A stretch of DNA of 64,000 bases from Breoghania sp. (GCF_030066895.1 NZ_JASJAV010000015.1:56969-120968), one strand, 5' to 3'. Shown: positions 49,144 through 61,483, counted from the first letter of the stretch. Program-made: numbers and translations. Notes: generated from the sequence alone by a model not told the origin.

Positions 49144-49623
49144 TCAGCTGCCTGCGTTATTGACCACAATCACCGCGCGGCGGTTCTGGGTCCAGCACGA
49201 AGCGTCATTGCACACCGCAACCGGACGTTCCTTGCCGTAGGAAATGGTACGCAGCCGATCGGCGGAAACACCGCGGCTGATCAGGTAATCGCGTGCCGCC
49301 GTCGCACGACGGGCGCCCAGCGCGATGTTGTATTCGCGCGTGCCGCGTTCATCCGCATGACCTTCGACGGTCACGGTGTATTTCGGATACTGCTGCAGCC
49401 ACTGTGCCTGCTTGTCCAACGTCTCACGGGCTTCGGTGGTCAGGTCGGAACTGTCGACCGTAAAGAACACCCGATCGCCCACGTTGACAACGAAGTCCTG
49501 GGCCGTTCCCGGTGCCACCGTGCTGTTGGCAATGTTGTCCGGCCGCGTCTGAGCGCAGGCTGCAACGAACAGCGCTACCGCCGCAACGCGCAATCCGCGC
49601 ATGAATGTCCCATTCATCTTCAT
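49144..49623 (-). CDS. pal: Peptidoglycan-associated lipoprotein Pal
   Basis: A 159-residue lipoprotein. The lipobox is VALFVAAC (Cys22 acylated) and the C-terminal OmpA-like domain has VTVEGHADERGTREYNIALG and RLRTISYGKERPVA, which bind meso-DAP of peptidoglycan. Pal anchors the outer membrane and is pulled by TolB/TolA. It is 277 bp after tolB, a larger gap than within tolQRA. Intact. Confidence 0.96.
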   Translation of the reverse strand: MKMNGTFMRGLRVAAVALFVAACAQTRPDNIANSTVAPGTAQDFVVNVGDRVFFTVDSSDLTTEARETLDKQAQWLQQYPKYTVTVEGHADERGTREYNIALGARRATAARDYLISRGVSADRLRTISYGKERPVAVCNDASCWTQNRRAVIVVNNAGS

Positions 49624-49900
49624 AGTCCCGCTACTCCTTGGTCCCCACCGAGCCCCGATAGGGTAAACTGAACCTAGCCCGAGATGGTTAAGCCGTGGTT
49701 TGCAGACATGGTTAACAAAGCCCTAATCCGACCGAAACACAATGCCTCGGCCGGGAAAAGAGCGGAATGAGAACCTAATCTCCGCACACAGCCCGATCAA
49801 GGCCATACCGCCCGCTTGTGCCCGGGCGACCGGATCGGTAACCCGCCACGCGCCGATCGGTTCCTTCAACCGGCCCATGCAACGCGAAAAAATGCATTTC

Positions 49901-51220
49901 CTACTCCAGCAGGGGCGACCAGGTTGGGTCGGAGGCAAAGCCCTGCGTCTCCACGCGGCGCTCGTTGTAGCCAGTCAGATCCACCATCCAGAGTTGCGGG
50001 CCGCCGTTGGCGCCCGGCGTATCGCGGAAGAACATGATGACGCGGCCGTTGGGCGACCAGGTTGGGCCCTCGTTGTGATAGCCCTCCGTCAGGATGCGCT
50101 CCTGGCTGCCGTCGGGCTTCATCACGCCGATCATGAACCGGCCCTCATGCTGCTTGGTGAAGGCGATCAAATCCCCACGCGGCGACCAGACCGGCGTCGA
50201 ATAAGAGCCGGGCCCGAAGCTGATGCGGTGTGGATTGGAGCCGTCTGCGTTCATCACATAGATCTTCTGACTACCGCCGCGGTCGGATTCGAATACGATC
50301 TGCCGCCCGTCCGGCGAATAGGAGGGCGAGGTGTCGATGGCCGCGGAGTTCGTCAGCCGCGTGGTGCGGCGCGACCGCAGATCCATGGAGAAGATGTTGG
50401 CGTTGCCGTTCTGCTGAAGGCTCATGATCACCTTCTGCCCATCCGGCGAGAAGCGCGGCGCAAAGGTCATGCCGGGGAAATTGCCCACCACCTCGCGCTG
50501 TCCGGTCTTGATGTTCAGGAGATAGACCTGCGGATTGCCGCCCGCATAGGACATGTAGGTGACTTCCTGGCTCGTCGGCGAAAAGCGCGGCGTCAGCACC
50601 AGATCGTCGCCACGGGTCAGATAGCGCACATTGGCCCCGTCCTGATCCATGATGGCGAGCCGCTTGACGCGCTTGTCCTTCGGTTCGCTTTCGGACACGA
50701 AGACCACGCGGGTGTCGAAATAGCCCTTCTCACCGGTCAGCCTCTCATAGATCGCATCGGCGATAATGTGGGCGAGCCTGCGCCAGTTCTCCGGCGTGGT
50801 GAAATATTGCTGGCCGATCATCTGCTCGCCGGCAAAGACGTCCCACAGCCGGAATTCCGCCCTCAGGCGCCCATCCGACTGGCGGAAGACCGAGCCGGTG
50901 GCCAGAACCTGAGCGGAGATCACCCGCCAGTCGCCGAAACGCGGCTGGGTGTTCACGTCCATGTCCTTCTGGATGAAGCTCTGCGGATCGAGCGGGCGGA
51001 ACAGGCCCGAGCGCTTCAGGTCCGCGGTGATGACGGAGACGATATCGGCCGACAGCTTCGCATCGTCGCCGCCGAAGACCAGCAACGCGATCGGCAAAGG
51101 CTCGATATTGCCGCCCGCCACGTTGATCTCTACCAACGCGTTGGACGGCTGGATGCCGAGCGCGATGAACCCGAGCACGGCGGCGACCATCGCGGCCCAT
51201 CGTTTGAACAAGACGTGCAT
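49901..51220 (-). CDS. tolB: Tol-Pal translocation protein TolB
   Basis: A 439-residue periplasmic protein with a signal peptide to about residue 28, an N-terminal alpha/beta domain ([20 protein letters not shown]) and a C-terminal beta-propeller with repeated [31 protein letters not shown] and [12 protein letters not shown] blades. It binds Pal and TolA and cycles Pal through the envelope. The ATG at 51220 ([12 protein letters not shown]) gives a normal signal peptide. Intact over 1.3 kb. Confidence 0.96.
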   Translation of the reverse strand: MHVLFKRWAAMVAAVLGFIALGIQPSNALVEINVAGGNIEPLPIALLVFGGDDAKLSADIVSVITADLKRSGLFRPLDPQSFIQKDMDVNTQPRFGDWRVISAQVLATGSVFRQSDGRLRAEFRLWDVFAGEQMIGQQYFTTPENWRRLAHIIADAIYERLTGEKGYFDTRVVFVSESEPKDKRVKRLAIMDQDGANVRYLTRGDDLVLTPRFSPTSQEVTYMSYAGGNPQVYLLNIKTGQREVVGNFPGMTFAPRFSPDGQKVIMSLQQNGNANIFSMDLRSRRTTRLTNSAAIDTSPSYSPDGRQIVFESDRGGSQKIYVMNADGSNPHRISFGPGSYSTPVWSPRGDLIAFTKQHEGRFMIGVMKPDGSQERILTEGYHNEGPTWSPNGRVIMFFRDTPGANGGPQLWMVDLTGYNERRVETQGFASDPTWSPLLE

Positions 51221-51299
51221 CGCTATTCCTTCAGTCTGCTTTTTTCGGCGCGCGCCCGACATCCTCTGCACAGCGGGCCCGTCATTGCGGTCAGAGACG

Positions 51300-52247
51300 T
51301 CATTGCGGCTTCAGATTGGCTAACACCGTATTCCATCCCCCGTTCCCCTCGTAGCAATCGCGCGGCAGGAAAGAAAAGCCCTCGGACCTGTCGACCGCGA
51401 TGATCGCCCTGATCGCAGCCTCCGCCAACTGACGGAAGCGCGGATAGGGATGGGAATTCATGATCTGCGGCGTGCCGATCAGATGGCCGTCGCGACTAAG
51501 CTGGAACTGCACTCTCACCACCAGATCGGGCGGGAAAGTGTCGGGAACGTAATTCCAGCGTTCCTTGACCTCCGAAACCAGCAGATCGAGATCGCTGGCC
51601 GACAAGCCCTGTTGCTGGGTTGCCTTGTTCGCCCCAAGTCCGGCCGGCTCGTTGACCGCCGTCTGCGTGCCGCCCTCCGGTTCCACCTTGCTGAGCAGAT
51701 TGGAAATCTCGTTCGGGTCGAACGTGTCCTTCTTCTTCGGCTCCTGCCGGTTCTTGATCGGCTGGGCCGCGGTCGTGCGCGTATGCTTGGGAGGTGTGGG
51801 CTTGGATTGCGGCACCACCTTGACGGGCTTCGGCGGCTCGGGCGTCTCTTCCTTGGCCTCAGCCTTCTCCGGTGCAGGCTCCTCGGCGGGCGCGGGCTCG
51901 ACCTGGGGTGCAGGCGCGGGCTCCTTTTCCGCTTCCGGCTCCGCCTGCGGTGCAGGCTCGGCCTTGGCAGGTGACGGCTTGGCCGCTTTCGCCGGTTTCT
52001 TGCCCGGATCGGGAGCCTTTTCAGTAGCCTCCGTCGGCTTTTCGGCCGGTGCGGGGGCGGGTGCATTGTCCTTGGAGGCCGTCTTGTCGCCGATCCGGGT
52101 CTTGGTGATTTCCTCGATCGGCACGAGATCGACCGGCAACGCATCCACGGGTTCGACCGAATAGGGCTTCGCACTGGGAAAGGCGATCAGCCCCCAGCAC
52201 AGAACGACCACGTGGCCGATGATGGATACAACGAGCCCAGTACGCAT
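51300..52247 (-). CDS. tolA: Tol-Pal energy-transducing protein TolA
   Basis: A 315-residue inner-membrane protein: one N-terminal helix ([18 protein letters not shown]), a long Pro/Ala/Lys/Glu-rich spacer (about 60-185) and a compact C-terminal domain ([40 protein letters not shown]). It uses TolQR proton-motive energy to reach TolB and Pal. It is 2 bp after tolR, so translation is coupled. Intact. Confidence 0.93.
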   Translation of the reverse strand: MRTGLVVSIIGHVVVLCWGLIAFPSAKPYSVEPVDALPVDLVPIEEITKTRIGDKTASKDNAPAPAPAEKPTEATEKAPDPGKKPAKAAKPSPAKAEPAPQAEPEAEKEPAPAPQVEPAPAEEPAPEKAEAKEETPEPPKPVKVVPQSKPTPPKHTRTTAAQPIKNRQEPKKKDTFDPNEISNLLSKVEPEGGTQTAVNEPAGLGANKATQQQGLSASDLDLLVSEVKERWNYVPDTFPPDLVVRVQFQLSRDGHLIGTPQIMNSHPYPRFRQLAEAAIRAIIAVDRSEGFSFLPRDCYEGNGGWNTVLANLKPQ

Positions 52248-52249
52248 TC

Positions 52250-52702
52250 TCAGCGGCTCTGTTCCTCGGTTGCGATCAGCCCGATACGACGGAATCCGGT
52301 CGTGCTGATCCGCCCCATAATGCGCATCACCGTGCCGTAGTCGGCATCGCGGTCACCGCGCACATAGATGCGCTCGTCATAACCGTTCTTCGCAATCGCG
52401 GTCAGCTTGGGCACGATCTCGTCCGCCTTCACTTCCGTATCCTGAAGGAACACCTTGCCGTCCTTGGAAACCGAAATGGTGATCGGCTCCTGGTCGTCCT
52501 GCAGAGTCTTGGCACGGGTTTCCGGCAGATCTATGGGCACGCCCACCGTCAGAAGTGGGGCCGCCACCATGAAAATGATCAGGAGCACCAGCATGACGTC
52601 GACCATCGGCGTCACGTTGATCTCGCTCATCGGCTGATGCCGCCGCCGTCCGCGTCCGCGCCGACGACCGCCGCCTGCCCCCGCTCCCACCTGGATACCC
52701 AT
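52250..52702 (-). CDS. tolR: Tol-Pal proton-channel protein TolR
   Basis: A 150-residue ExbD/TolR protein. A Gly/Arg-rich leader precedes the single helix NVTPMVDVMLVLLIIFMVAA with the proton-carrying Asp, and the periplasmic domain contains ISVSKDGKVFLQDTEVKADE. With TolQ it forms the stator. It lies 3 bp after tolQ and 2 bp before tolA. Intact. Confidence 0.95.
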   Translation of the reverse strand: MGIQVGAGAGGGRRRGRGRRRHQPMSEINVTPMVDVMLVLLIIFMVAAPLLTVGVPIDLPETRAKTLQDDQEPITISVSKDGKVFLQDTEVKADEIVPKLTAIAKNGYDERIYVRGDRDADYGTVMRIMGRISTTGFRRIGLIATEEQSR

Positions 52703-52705
52703 GAT

Positions 52706-53425
52706 TTATCCTTGCGTGCGTTCGTCGATCTGACGCGACAGGATGGCGGAGAATTCATCGGCGAACCCTTCCATCCGTGCTCCCAGACGCGCGGCATCGG
52801 CGGAATACTTGTTGTAGGCGATCACCGCGGGGATGGCGGCCACGAGCCCCAGCGCGGTCGCGAAAAGCGCCTCCGCGATGCCGGGCGCGACCACCGTCAG
52901 ATTGGTGTTCTTGGAAGCCGCGATCGCCTGGAACGAGATCATGATGCCCCACACCGTACCAAACAGGCCGACGAAGGGCGCGGCCGAGCCCACGGTCGCC
53001 AGCACCAGAAGCCGGTTTTCCAACCGCTCCATCTCGCGCATGATCGTCACGTCCATGACCCGGTCGATACGCTGCTGAAGGCTGGCGATCGCCGGCTTCT
53101 TGCCCTCTTGACTGCGCTTCCACTCCCGCATGGCGGCAACGAACAGTGCGGCCATGGAGGTGTTCGCCCGGCTGACGAGGGTCTGGTAGAGGTCTTCCAG
53201 CGACTGCCCGGACCAGAACACGTTCTCGAACCGGTTCATCTGCCGCTTGGTGCGGGTGTAGAGCAACTGCTTGTCGACGATGATCGCCCAACACCAGACC
53301 GAAGCGAAGATCAGGCCGAGCATCACGATCTTCACGACGATATGCGCGCCGAGAAACAGCGCGAAAAACGAGATGTCGCCCGCCGGCGCGGCAAACTCTA
53401 TCTGCGCGAACGCTTCGGAAATCAT
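52706..53425 (-). CDS. tolQ: Tol-Pal proton-channel protein TolQ
   Basis: A 239-residue MotA/TolQ/ExbB protein with three helices: FFALFLGAHIVVKIVMLGLI, then ATVGSAAPFVGLFGTVWGIM with the conserved Gly/Thr proton path, and GIAEALFATALGLVAAIPAV. First gene of tolQRAB-pal. The gap of about 340 bp upstream separates it from ybgC, although in many relatives ybgC and tolQ are closely spaced. Intact. Confidence 0.95.
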   Translation of the reverse strand: MISEAFAQIEFAAPAGDISFFALFLGAHIVVKIVMLGLIFASVWCWAIIVDKQLLYTRTKRQMNRFENVFWSGQSLEDLYQTLVSRANTSMAALFVAAMREWKRSQEGKKPAIASLQQRIDRVMDVTIMREMERLENRLLVLATVGSAAPFVGLFGTVWGIMISFQAIAASKNTNLTVVAPGIAEALFATALGLVAAIPAVIAYNKYSADAARLGARMEGFADEFSAILSRQIDERTQG

Positions 53426-53764
53426 TCAGATGAACCTCAATATATGCGCGTGGCCGCGCGGGCCGCAGCGCGCCGTCTCCCTTCGTGGCCGCCATGCCCC
53501 TCGCATTGCGGCTGCCTCTGTGGCGGCGGAATTTGGCGAAACCGGGGCTTTTGCCCGCTTATGGCTCACCCTAGCAAGACATTGTCAAGGTTACTGTCGC
53601 CTTAACGCGGCGCACGATGACGTGGAATTATGCGCGGTTGAGGACCGCCGATCCGCCTCGGACACATCGACTTCCGCCGTTTTGAAGAAATCTGAAAAAT
53701 CGAGAAAACGCATCACCGCGAAGGTGGGACAAGGTCACCTGACGCAGCAACACCTCTCCGGACC
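53426..53764. other. Gap between ybgC and tolQ
   Basis: A 339-bp region with no gene seen. It probably carries the tolQ promoter. The gap is longer than usual for these two genes, but no repeat element or remnant is visible in it. Confidence 0.45.
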
Positions 53765-54229
53765 CTACCGATTCTTGACGATACCGAGCCTGACGGCGAG
53801 TTCCGCCGGCAGACGCCGGGGCTTGCCGTCCCCGTTGATCACCGCGGACATGACCTTGGCCGTGATCAACACCTCATCCCCCCGCATAACCTTCTGCTCC
53901 AGGATGGTCCGCGCCCCACGTGCCTCAGTACAACGGGTGTGGACTTCCAGAATGTCATCGATATGGGAGGACTTGAGAAAATCTATGTCCATGTGGCGCA
54001 CGACGAAGACCAGCCGCTCGCCGGTCACTCCCGCATCCAGCTTGCTGTGATGGATGCCGCAAAGATTGAGCAGATCCGATCGTCCGCGCTCCATGAAGCG
54101 CAGGTAGGAGGCGTGATAGACGATCTCGGAAAAATCCGTATCCTCGTAATAGACGCGCACGGGAAGAATGTGCTCGCCGGTTTCGAGACGACCGGAAAGG
54201 CCGGACCAGGGCTGCTTCGTGTCGGACAT
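53765..54229 (-). CDS. ybgC: Tol-Pal-associated acyl-CoA thioesterase YbgC
   Basis: A 154-residue hot-dog thioesterase with the catalytic Asp D32 in RVYYEDTDFSEIVYHASYLR, then FMERGRSDLLNLCG and the C-terminal VLITAKVMSAVINGDGKPRR. YbgC hydrolyses short acyl-CoA or acyl-ACP esters and is linked to Tol-Pal and phospholipid metabolism. In relatives it lies between ruvB and tolQ; here a 7-kb accessory block separates it from ruvB. Intact. Confidence 0.92.
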   Translation of the reverse strand: MSDTKQPWSGLSGRLETGEHILPVRVYYEDTDFSEIVYHASYLRFMERGRSDLLNLCGIHHSKLDAGVTGERLVFVVRHMDIDFLKSSHIDDILEVHTRCTEARGARTILEQKVMRGDEVLITAKVMSAVINGDGKPRRLPAELAVRLGIVKNR

Positions 54230-54458
54230 GGCGGGTGACTTACACGTTTTTTGTGCCCCTCAACAGATGCCAGTCGCCGCCGGGCCGACAATCCACCCGC
54301 AAATTGCGCGCAAAGGCCGTCCCGTTTCACGCCGCGCGAAAGCCATCTGACGCGACTGAATCCGCGCGATCCTTTCGCTGATAATGATCCTTAAATTTTA
54401 TTTAGATCAGATAGTTATTTCCATCGTCCATACGATCGGCCCCTTCGGGAGCACGTTC

Positions 54459-55457
54459 ATGAAAGCGATAATCACTGCCCTGTTGGGCGCGACGATCTGG
54501 CTGTGCATGCCGGGTCCCCTTGCCGCTCGCACCGCCATGCAGATCGATTGCCAGGCGCCCCCCATCGCTCATTCCAAGATCACGCTCGCCTGGCTCGCCG
54601 ATCTCTATTTCGCCGATATCAGCTACCGCTATGCCATCATGCTGGCCACCAACAGCCGCACGGCGGACGGCTTCCCCTTCATCGGCAATCCCGATGAATT
54701 GCCGCTCGGCAAGACGCTGTGCGTCCCGGCCCACGGCGAGGCGGAGCGGCTGCGCCAGCGCTACATCAACTACAGCGACGCCATCCACGCCATGACCCAG
54801 GCCGACCCGGCCGACCAGAGCACTTTGCTCGATCCGGTCGACCCGTCGCGCACGGTCATCGCGGTGAGCTGGGTGCGCGCCGACCAGGCGGACGGGTATC
54901 GCAAGAAGATCGGCACGACGATGGAGGTTTCCGGCGACACCTGGGTCACCGTCGCCCTGCATCTGCAACGCTTTTGCGCCGAATGGACGGGGCCGGGCAC
55001 GGCGACGATCTCCAGGGGCTGACGCTTCGCCTTGAGCAGCGCCTCGGGCTGCCGCCGCACAGCGCCAAGACGGCCTTCGTGGAGATGGAAGTGGAGAAGC
55101 CCGGAGACCCGACGCGCTTTTTCCGTCCCTGCGTCTCGCCAGACGTCACCACCAGCTCCTGTCAGCTCGGGCTCCCGCCATCCTGTCCTCTCCCCGGCTC
55201 CGGCAACGATGCGGAGGCCTGCCATGCGCACCGGGATTTCTACCTCAACCAGTACTCCTCCTACGGCGTCGCCCTGCCAACCGGCTACCCCTGGACCTCG
55301 TTCGGCTACACCTTCGACTGGGCCTTCGATACGCCGGGTGTCGAAGGCGAGACCGATTTCGTGCAATATGGGGAAAGCGAATACGTGATCGCCAAGGGGC
55401 GCGCGCGTCACCGTGAAAAGCATGGTGGACACGCTCGACTACTGCGTCACGCGATAG
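54459..55457 (+). pseudogene. Exported Cys-rich protein with a LysM-like N-terminus, frameshifted
   Basis: Signal peptide (IITALLGATIWLCMPGPLAA), then ITLAWLADLYFADISYRYAI and DELPLGKTLCVPAHGEAERL, which have the spacing of a degenerate LysM fold (about residues 35-90). The rest (VTVALHLQRFCAEWTG, SCQLGLPPSCPLPGSGNDAE, YGVALPTGYPWTSFGYTFDW) is unrecognised and has several Cys. Frameshifts near 54995 and 55400 break the roughly 330-codon gene before SMVDTLDYCVTR-stop. No function assigned. It is divergent from ybgC. Confidence 0.6.
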
Positions 55458-55605
55458 AGACCGGAATTTTGCTCCGGCATGCGCGGCCGAACCGTCAAGG
55501 AGCCGCGAAAAAACATCGCCGAGGGCGCCCGCACGCCCACTTCATGTGCGGGATAGTACGGTACCCGGAGAGCCTTGCATTTTTGGACGGGCTGCCCACC
55601 GCTAG

Positions 55606-56601
<996 letters not shown>

Positions 56602-56681
56602 CCGACCGACGGCGCTTGCGCCGGATGCCGGCAACGACCGTTTCCCGCAGTGGTCGTTGCCCGTGAAGTCCGGGGGCTGCC

Positions 56682-58814
56682 TCAGGCAGCCGCCACTTCG
56701 CTCAGGAAACGATCGATGGAGGCCCGCAGGCAATCGACCTGGTCCTTCATCTCCCGGGTCGATGTGCGCATTTCATCCATGGACCGCGCGCTCTCCCCGA
56801 CCCGCGAAGACAAGGCCGCGACGGATTCGTTGACGATCCGCGTTCCCGTCGGGGCTTCCGCGACATTGTGCGAGATCTCGCCCATCGCCGCCCCCTGCTG
56901 GCCCACCGCATTCGCGATCGCCCCGGTATAGCCGTTGACTTCCTCGATCGACTGCGTAACCACGCCGATCTCGGTAACGGCCGCCTCAGTGGAGGACAGG
57001 ATCCCCTCAATCTGGCTGGAAATCTCTTCCGTCGCCTTCGCCGTCTGACTGGCGAGATCCTTCACCTCCGCCACCACGACCACAAAGCCACGCTTCGCCT
57101 CACCCGCGCGCGCGGCCTCGATCGTGGCATTGAGCGCGAGCAGGTTCGTCTGCTCCGCAATCTCCGAAATCAACGACACCACGTCGCCGATCCGCTCCAC
57201 GGAGCGGGCAAGTCCCATGACCTTATCGTTGGACGAGGTGGCGTTCTCGGTGGTCCGCATCACCACATCGGCCGTAGTCGCCACCTGACGCTCGATTTCC
57301 GAGATCGAGACGTTCAGCTCCTCGGTCGCCGCCGCCACGGCCTCCACATTGCCGGAGGCGCGTTCCGATTCCTGGGCAGTGTCATTGCCCTGGCGAACCG
57401 CTTCCGTCGAGATGCTGCTGAGCGACGTCGCCGTTTCCGCCACGCCGTCGAGAACCCGCTAAACGCTCATCAGCATGTCCGTGACCTCGGCGCGGAACCC
57501 GGCAATCAACGACTCGATCGTCTCCGCCCGCTTCTTGCTCTGCACCGCGCCCGTCGCGCTTTCCGCCGCCAGCCGTTCACGTTCAACGGAATTCATCTTG
57601 AAGATATCGACCGTGCGCGCCATTTCGCCGATCTCATCACCGCCCTCAAGCCCGGCAACCTCCGTCTCAAGCTCGCCGTCGGCAATGCGCCGCGAGACGG
57701 TCGAGAGCTTGGCCAAAGGTGCGAACATGCGCCGCGTCAGCCACCAGATGACGATGGCGAAGGGCACCAGACAGCAGATACCGGCAATGATCAAACCGAA
57801 CGTGATCCGGTTGGCCGCCGACGACAGCTCACTCTGCTCTTCCGCTTCCAGAACCATGAACCGCCGATCCAGGAACGTTCCGGACGAGGTCTTGTAGCGC
57901 AACACCGTCCCGTTCAGATCGAGAACGCTGTCGGACTTGCGGATATCGTCGAGTTTCAGGATCTCGGTGGCCCCGTTGCCGCTCACAGGACCACGACATC
58001 GCCTTCCGGCGTCACCAGCATGGCCCGTTCGATCTCTCCGATCCCGGTCACGTCGTTCACGATTGCCGCGATGCGGCTCATGTCGACCATGAAGGCGACA
58101 GCGCCGAAGAACGTGTCGAGATAGAAGACCGGCATGGCAACGACGGCGGAGACGATCTGACCGGAAGAGATACGGAAGCCGGAGAAATACATGTCGCCAA
58201 CCTTGATGCTCTTGGCCGTGACCGCATCCATCAGCGACGTGAGCGCGACCTGCATCACGGTTCCCGCAAGTGCCGGATCGTCAAAGACGCGGGCGGAGTC
58301 CTCGCCCTTTTGATAGGTATAGACAATGTTGCCGTCAGGATCGTTCAGCGCCATGTCGGAGAACATGTGCTAATCGACGATCTCCTTAGCCTTCTCCTGA
58401 ATGATCCCGTGGGAGGTGGTGTAGTAGTTCTGCTCCGGCGCTTCGATAAAGAGGTGCCGCTCCCCCGGCGCATTGGGATTGTCCTGAACGTAGATCTTGC
58501 GCAATTGAGCACCCTGATCCTGCTTCAGGTTCTTCCAGCCCGCCCACATCTTCATGATGCTGTCCTTGGCGGTAGATTGGGATGTGAATAAGCCCACGTT
58601 TTCACGCATCTGCTGCAAGGTCATCTCGAGACCCTTGCGTTTGCCCACGGTGGCGCTCAACAGCGCCTTGTCCGCCTGCGCGTTGGCGGCATTGCCCCCC
58701 AAGCCACGCCGCCGTTCCCACCAGCGCCGCGCACAAGACGAAGGCACCGATCAGGAAGATGGCAGAGACTTTCGTGGGCAGGCTTTTGGAAGTATGGCTT
58801 CCCCCTTCAAACAC
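56682..58814 (-). pseudogene. Methyl-accepting chemotaxis protein, broken
   Basis: Layout: N-terminal helix (VSAIFLIGAFVLCAALVGTA), a periplasmic sensor of the cache type (LNDPDGNIVYTYQKGEDSAR, FFGAVAFMVDMSRIAAIVND), a second helix (FGLIIAGICCLVPFAIVIWW), HAMP, and the signalling hairpin [20 protein letters not shown]. Lesions: frameshift near 58690, TAG at 58370-58372, frameshift near 57985 and TAG at 57459-57461 ([17 protein letters not shown], Gln expected). The chemoreceptor is dead, as is cheA. The start used is the ATG at 58814 (MFEGGSHTSK). Confidence 0.88.
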
Positions 58815-59050
58815 TGGGGGAGGAAACTAGGACGGATCCCATCAATAGACTCTTAAACTACGTAGAGTTTCTAAGACTATACAATAGTCATTAAATAATA
58901 TATTTAATATAAATTCGGAATATTCCCAAAACCCGCGAGAATCCAAGGGTCTTGCAAAGAGACCGGGCGCAATTTCCCGGCTTCTGCCGGTTCAAATTCT
59001 CGACTTCGTGCAGAAAGGGCGTGCGGCGAAACTCGCCGCACGCCGAAAAG

Positions 59051-60137
59051 TCAGGCGACCTTGTCGCTCAGGAACGGATAGTCCGTGTAACCCTTGGCGC
59101 CGCCGCCATAGAAGGTGGCATTGAGCGGTGCATCCCGCTTCAGCCGTTCCACCAAATCCGGATTGGCGATGAAGGTTCGCCCGAAAGCGACGAGATCGAC
59201 CTTGCCGCTCTCCACCGCATCGATCGCCATGTCGCGTGTATAGCCGTTATTGGCGATGTAGATACCGTCGAACAGCTTGCGAAGCGCCTCGATGCTGGTG
59301 CCTTCCGGCAGTTCGCGCGGTCCGCCCGTCTGGCCTTCCACCATGTGCAGATAGGCGAGACCGAAGCCGTTCAGCTTGCCGACGACATATTCGAACAGCG
59401 GCTGCGGATTGCTGTCGGAAATTCCGTTGGCATTGGAGAAGGGGCTGAGACGGATGCCGACGCGGCCCGCGCCCAGAACACCCACGACCGCTTCCGTCAC
59501 CTCCAGAACGAAGCGGGCACGGTTCTCGATCGACCCGCCATAGGCACACCCTCGCGCTTGTTGGCGCCGTCACGCATGAATTGGTCGAGCAGATAGCCGT
59601 TGGCCGCGTGGATTTCCACGCCGTCGAAGCCGGCCACCTTCGCATTGGCGGCAGCCTTGCGGTAATCCTCGATGATCCGCGGAATTTCCGAAAGCTCAAG
59701 CGCGCGCAGCGTGGAGGCGGGCAGGAATTCCTTGCCGTCGAAGGTGCGCGATTCCGCGGCGATGGCCGAGGGCGCGACCGGCGGCTTGCCGTCGGGCTGA
59801 AGGGTATCGTGCGAGACCGGGCCCACATGCCAGAGCTGGGCGACGATCTTGCCGCCCTTGGCATGGACCGCATCCGTCACGCTCTTCCAGCCGGCGACCT
59901 GCACCTCGGAGTAGATGCCCGGCGTCCAGGCATATCCCTTGCCTTCCGGAGAGATCTGCGTGCCTTCCGAAATCAGCAGACCGGCAATGGCGCGCTGGGC
60001 ATAGTACTCGGCGCTCAGCGCCATCGGCACATCGTCCTCGGGCCGGGCGCGGTTACGGGTAAGCGGGGCCATTGCGACCCGGTTGGCGACGTCGATACGC
60101 CCACCTTCGTCGGGGTGAAAAGCTTCGCGGTCGTCAT
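59051..60137 (-). pseudogene. nemA: nemA-like ene-reductase (old yellow enzyme), frameshifted
   Basis: FMN-dependent alkene reductase: RIDVANRVAMAPLTRNRARP, TQISPEGKGYAWTPGIYSEV, QLWHVGPVSHDTLQPDGKPP, the active-site region VEIHAANGYLLDQFMRDGAN, GGSIENRARFVLEV and the FMN phosphate site VAFGRTFIANPDLVERL. A missing C near 60105 breaks the frame after MTTAKLFTPTKVG. A 2-bp TG duplication near 59545 breaks it again before the GGSIENR motif. Otherwise the sequence is normal length (about 361 codons). It lies 115 bp after a TetR gene on the same strand. Confidence 0.87.
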
Positions 60138-60251
60138 GAAAGTCTCCTGAAAGCGCGGACAAAAGGAAACCGGGAAGTTTTGTCCGGATTTGCGGACCGA
60201 AAGGTCCGATAATCGCCGTTCCTGTGCTCAATGAGGCAGGATTGGGCCATT

Positions 60252-60896
60252 TTATCGCTCCCCGATCAAGCGCTCGGCCTGAGCGAGGGCACGTTCGATA
60301 TCGTCTTCGACAACGCCGGATTTGCGCAGGATCATCGCGCCGAAGGCCAGCGCCATCAGCGCGCGCGCCCTGTCGCGCGCCGTCAATGGCGCATCCTCTG
60401 GCGCATCGCCCACCAGACACCCGGCAAGCAGCGTTTCCACCCGGGCGAAATGACGGCGGCCGAGATCGGCCACCTCATCGTCATGCGGGCCCCGTTCAGA
60501 AACGATATTTGCGAAAAGACAGCCCCGCGAGCCGCATTCAGGCCGCGCAAGGGCATGGACGAGCGCTGTTGGCGCCCCCTCGCCCGCCTCTTCGGCGAGC
60601 CGGACCCAGCCGGCATAGACCTCATCGGAATAGCATTGCAGCGCAGCCAACAGAACGCCCTGCTTGGAGCCGAAGGCGCCATAGAAGCTCGATTTCGACA
60701 TCCCCATCGCCGCCGTCAGCGCGTCGACCGAGGTTGCTTCGAAACCGTTCTCCCAGAAAAGCCGCAAGGCCGCATCCAGCACCGAGTGCATGTCGTACTG
60801 GCGCGGACGCCCGCGAGCATGTGTCCCCTCGCGACGATCTTCGTCGTGACAACGCGGGGCGCGATGAGCGCGCCTATCCGGGGCGGTCGTATCCAT
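60252..60896 (-). CDS. TetR/AcrR-family repressor (NemR-like)
   Basis: A 214-residue regulator. A basic N-terminal tail (RRAHRAPRCHDEDRREGTHA) precedes the HTH domain (LDAALRLFWENGFEATSVDA, MGMSKSSFYGAFGSKQGVLL) and an all-helical ligand domain with CGSRGCLFANIVSERGPHDD. Its place directly upstream of the ene-reductase, same strand, matches the nemRA arrangement in which the repressor responds to electrophiles. The C-terminal Cys pair in CGSRGC could be a redox sensor. Intact while its presumed target is broken. Confidence 0.8.
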   Translation of the reverse strand: MDTTAPDRRAHRAPRCHDEDRREGTHARGRPRQYDMHSVLDAALRLFWENGFEATSVDALTAAMGMSKSSFYGAFGSKQGVLLAALQCYSDEVYAGWVRLAEEAGEGAPTALVHALARPECGSRGCLFANIVSERGPHDDEVADLGRRHFARVETLLAGCLVGDAPEDAPLTARDRARALMALAFGAMILRKSGVVEDDIERALAQAERLIGER

Positions 60897-61011
60897 GGGA
60901 GTTAAATATGGACCTCTCATTCCGGAATTCAAGAAGGCGCGACGAAGACGCTTCTTGAGTAACGAGAGCGCCGTCCCCGGCTTCAGATGCCCCCTTGTCT
61001 CGCCCCTCTCC

Positions 61012-61127
61012 TCCGTCATTGCCGGGCACCCGCCTTCGCGGGCACAGGCTCCGTCCGGGCAATCCAGCAGGCAACGACATATGCGGAGAACGCAGGATCC
61101 CCCGGACGAAGCCGGGGGATGACGCCG
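61012..61127. repeat. Intergenic palindromic repeat, family A2
   Basis: TCCGTCATTGCCGGGCACCC, CGCCTTCGCGGGCACAGGCT and the end GGACGAAGCCGGGGGATGAC: the reverse-orientation copy of the element at 12721-12834, with the same two hairpins and CATATGCGG centre. It lies between the TetR gene and the DUF3096 gene. Confidence 0.85.
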
Positions 61128-61181
61128 GAGGGGATTGAGGAGCAACGACGGAGAGGGACGCCCCGCCGGAAAGCCTACCCG

Positions 61182-61337
61182 TCAGCCCAGCATGTTGCTT
61201 ATGATGCCGAGACCGATGAGGCCGGTGAGGATCAGGTAGATCGCGACGATATAGGCGAGCAGCCGCGGTGCCAGAAGGATGAGGACACCGGCGATCAGGG
61301 CAACGATAGGCCCGATATGGGCGGATGTGATGAGCAT
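61182..61337 (-). CDS. DUF3096 small membrane protein
   Basis: A 51-residue, very hydrophobic protein with two helices (IGPIVALIAGVLILLAP and LAYIVAIYLILTGLIGLGII), the length and layout of the DUF3096 family. The ATG at 61337 (MLITSAHIGP) follows CGGAGAC. Function unknown. One of few intact genes in the block between ruvB and ybgC. Confidence 0.8.
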   Translation of the reverse strand: MLITSAHIGPIVALIAGVLILLAPRLLAYIVAIYLILTGLIGLGIISNMLG

Positions 61338-61483
61338 GACAGTCTCCGGGATTTCTTTTCTCGGTGAAAGACAAACGTGCGGGACGCTATCGCGTTCCCG
61401 ATACGGCACAGTGACAGTTGGCGCGCAAGCTTGCCCGGGCGTTTAGACCCCGCCGCTTGTCAACACGCTTATGTGAGGAGAGA

